Shown: positions 5,307-5,423 of the stretch, one piece after another
How positions within the stretch are numbered: the first letter of the stretch is position 1
How the letters are laid out: the number at the start of each line of letters is the position of its first letter
Origin: DATKDU01 sp035512595
GTDB lineage: Bacteria > Planctomycetota > Planctomycetia > Pirellulales > Pirellulaceae
DNA: 5,423 nucleotides
NCBI GenBank assembly: GCA_035512595.1
Contig: DATKDU010000484.1
Location: 1-5,423, forward strand
Direction: 5' to 3'
Made by a program: the position numbers and the translations under genes
Notes under the pieces: generated by a model
What the model saw: only the letters and a program-made list of their open reading frames with translations
What the model was told of the DNA's origin: nothing
Database searches by the model: none

Positions 5307-5423
5307 ATGGACTTTCTCGAGCTCGCCGGCAAGCGGTTCCTCGTCTTCGGGGTGGCGAACAAGAAGAGCGTCGCTTATGCCGTCGCCCGGTCGCTGGAGG
5401 AATGCGGGGCGAGCGTGACGTAC
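5307..5423 (+). CDS. fabI: FabI-type enoyl-ACP reductase, N-terminal fragment
   Basis: Only the first 39 residues are in the window. They begin MDFLELAGKRFLVFGVANKK and continue SVAYAVARSLEECGASVTY. This matches the N-terminus of FabI, an atypical short-chain dehydrogenase: LxGKxxLVxGVANxxSxAxxxA, with the nucleotide-binding glycine motif at G15 and S21/A23. FabI reduces trans-2-enoyl-ACP to acyl-ACP with NAD(P)H, the last step of each elongation cycle, so it acts directly after the FabZ-type enzyme encoded upstream. The ATG at 5307 gives the typical short lead before the first strand. No clear Shine-Dalgarno site is seen; GGCGGAA is present but about 13 bases away. The remaining roughly 220 residues, including the catalytic Tyr/Lys, lie beyond the right edge. 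Confidence 0.9.
   Translation, partial: MDFLELAGKRFLVFGVANKKSVAYAVARSLEECGASVTY

Noticed and set aside
5063..5362. Minus-strand open frame across the fabZ-fabI gap
   Set aside because: It translates the CACGAAA repeat (PRNTRITRKR) and overlaps both real genes; this is a typical spurious repeat-derived frame.

Overview
The window looks like chromosomal DNA from a planctomycete (Planctomycetota, probably a Pirellulales-like lineage). This is inferred from the high GC of most genes (65-68% in sampled lines), a short membrane-anchored leucine-rich-repeat protein with the 'FTLRTVFLLLTL' type of N-terminus that I associate with this phylum, secreted proteins of unknown function, frequent absence of Shine-Dalgarno sites, and intergenic gaps full of small hairpin and inverted repeats. 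No taxonomic search was possible.

Left part (1-1785, minus strand): a leucine-rich-repeat membrane protein (970-1785) is followed downstream on the same strand by a creatininase-family amidohydrolase (1-879) that runs off the left edge before its stop. The LRR gene is clearly poorer in GC than its neighbours. A 476-bp divergent intergenic region (1786-2261) separates this pair from the plus-strand genes and carries a 79-bp imperfect inverted repeat.

Middle part (2262-4666, plus strand): two exported proteins of unknown function lie in tandem. The first (369 aa) looks like a beta-propeller. The second (388 aa) has repeated bacterial Ig-like domains and an ambiguous signal peptide/lipobox. Both have good Shine-Dalgarno sites. 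The 128-bp gap between them holds three hairpins in a row, and another hairpin overlaps the stop codon of the Ig-like gene. The hairpins after the two genes share a GTAG lead, a TCC/TTCC loop and a stem with three compensated base-pair changes, so they look like two copies of one dispersed structural element.

Right part (4719-5423, plus strand): a FabZ-type 3-hydroxyacyl-ACP dehydratase is followed by the start of a FabI-type enoyl-ACP reductase. These catalyse the last two steps of each fatty-acid elongation cycle. They are separated by an inverted repeat built of CACGAAA units, flanked by a possible target-site duplication.

I see no phage, CRISPR, tRNA or rRNA, and no gene set that makes up a new defence or metabolic system. 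The most interesting signals are the intergenic repeat elements.
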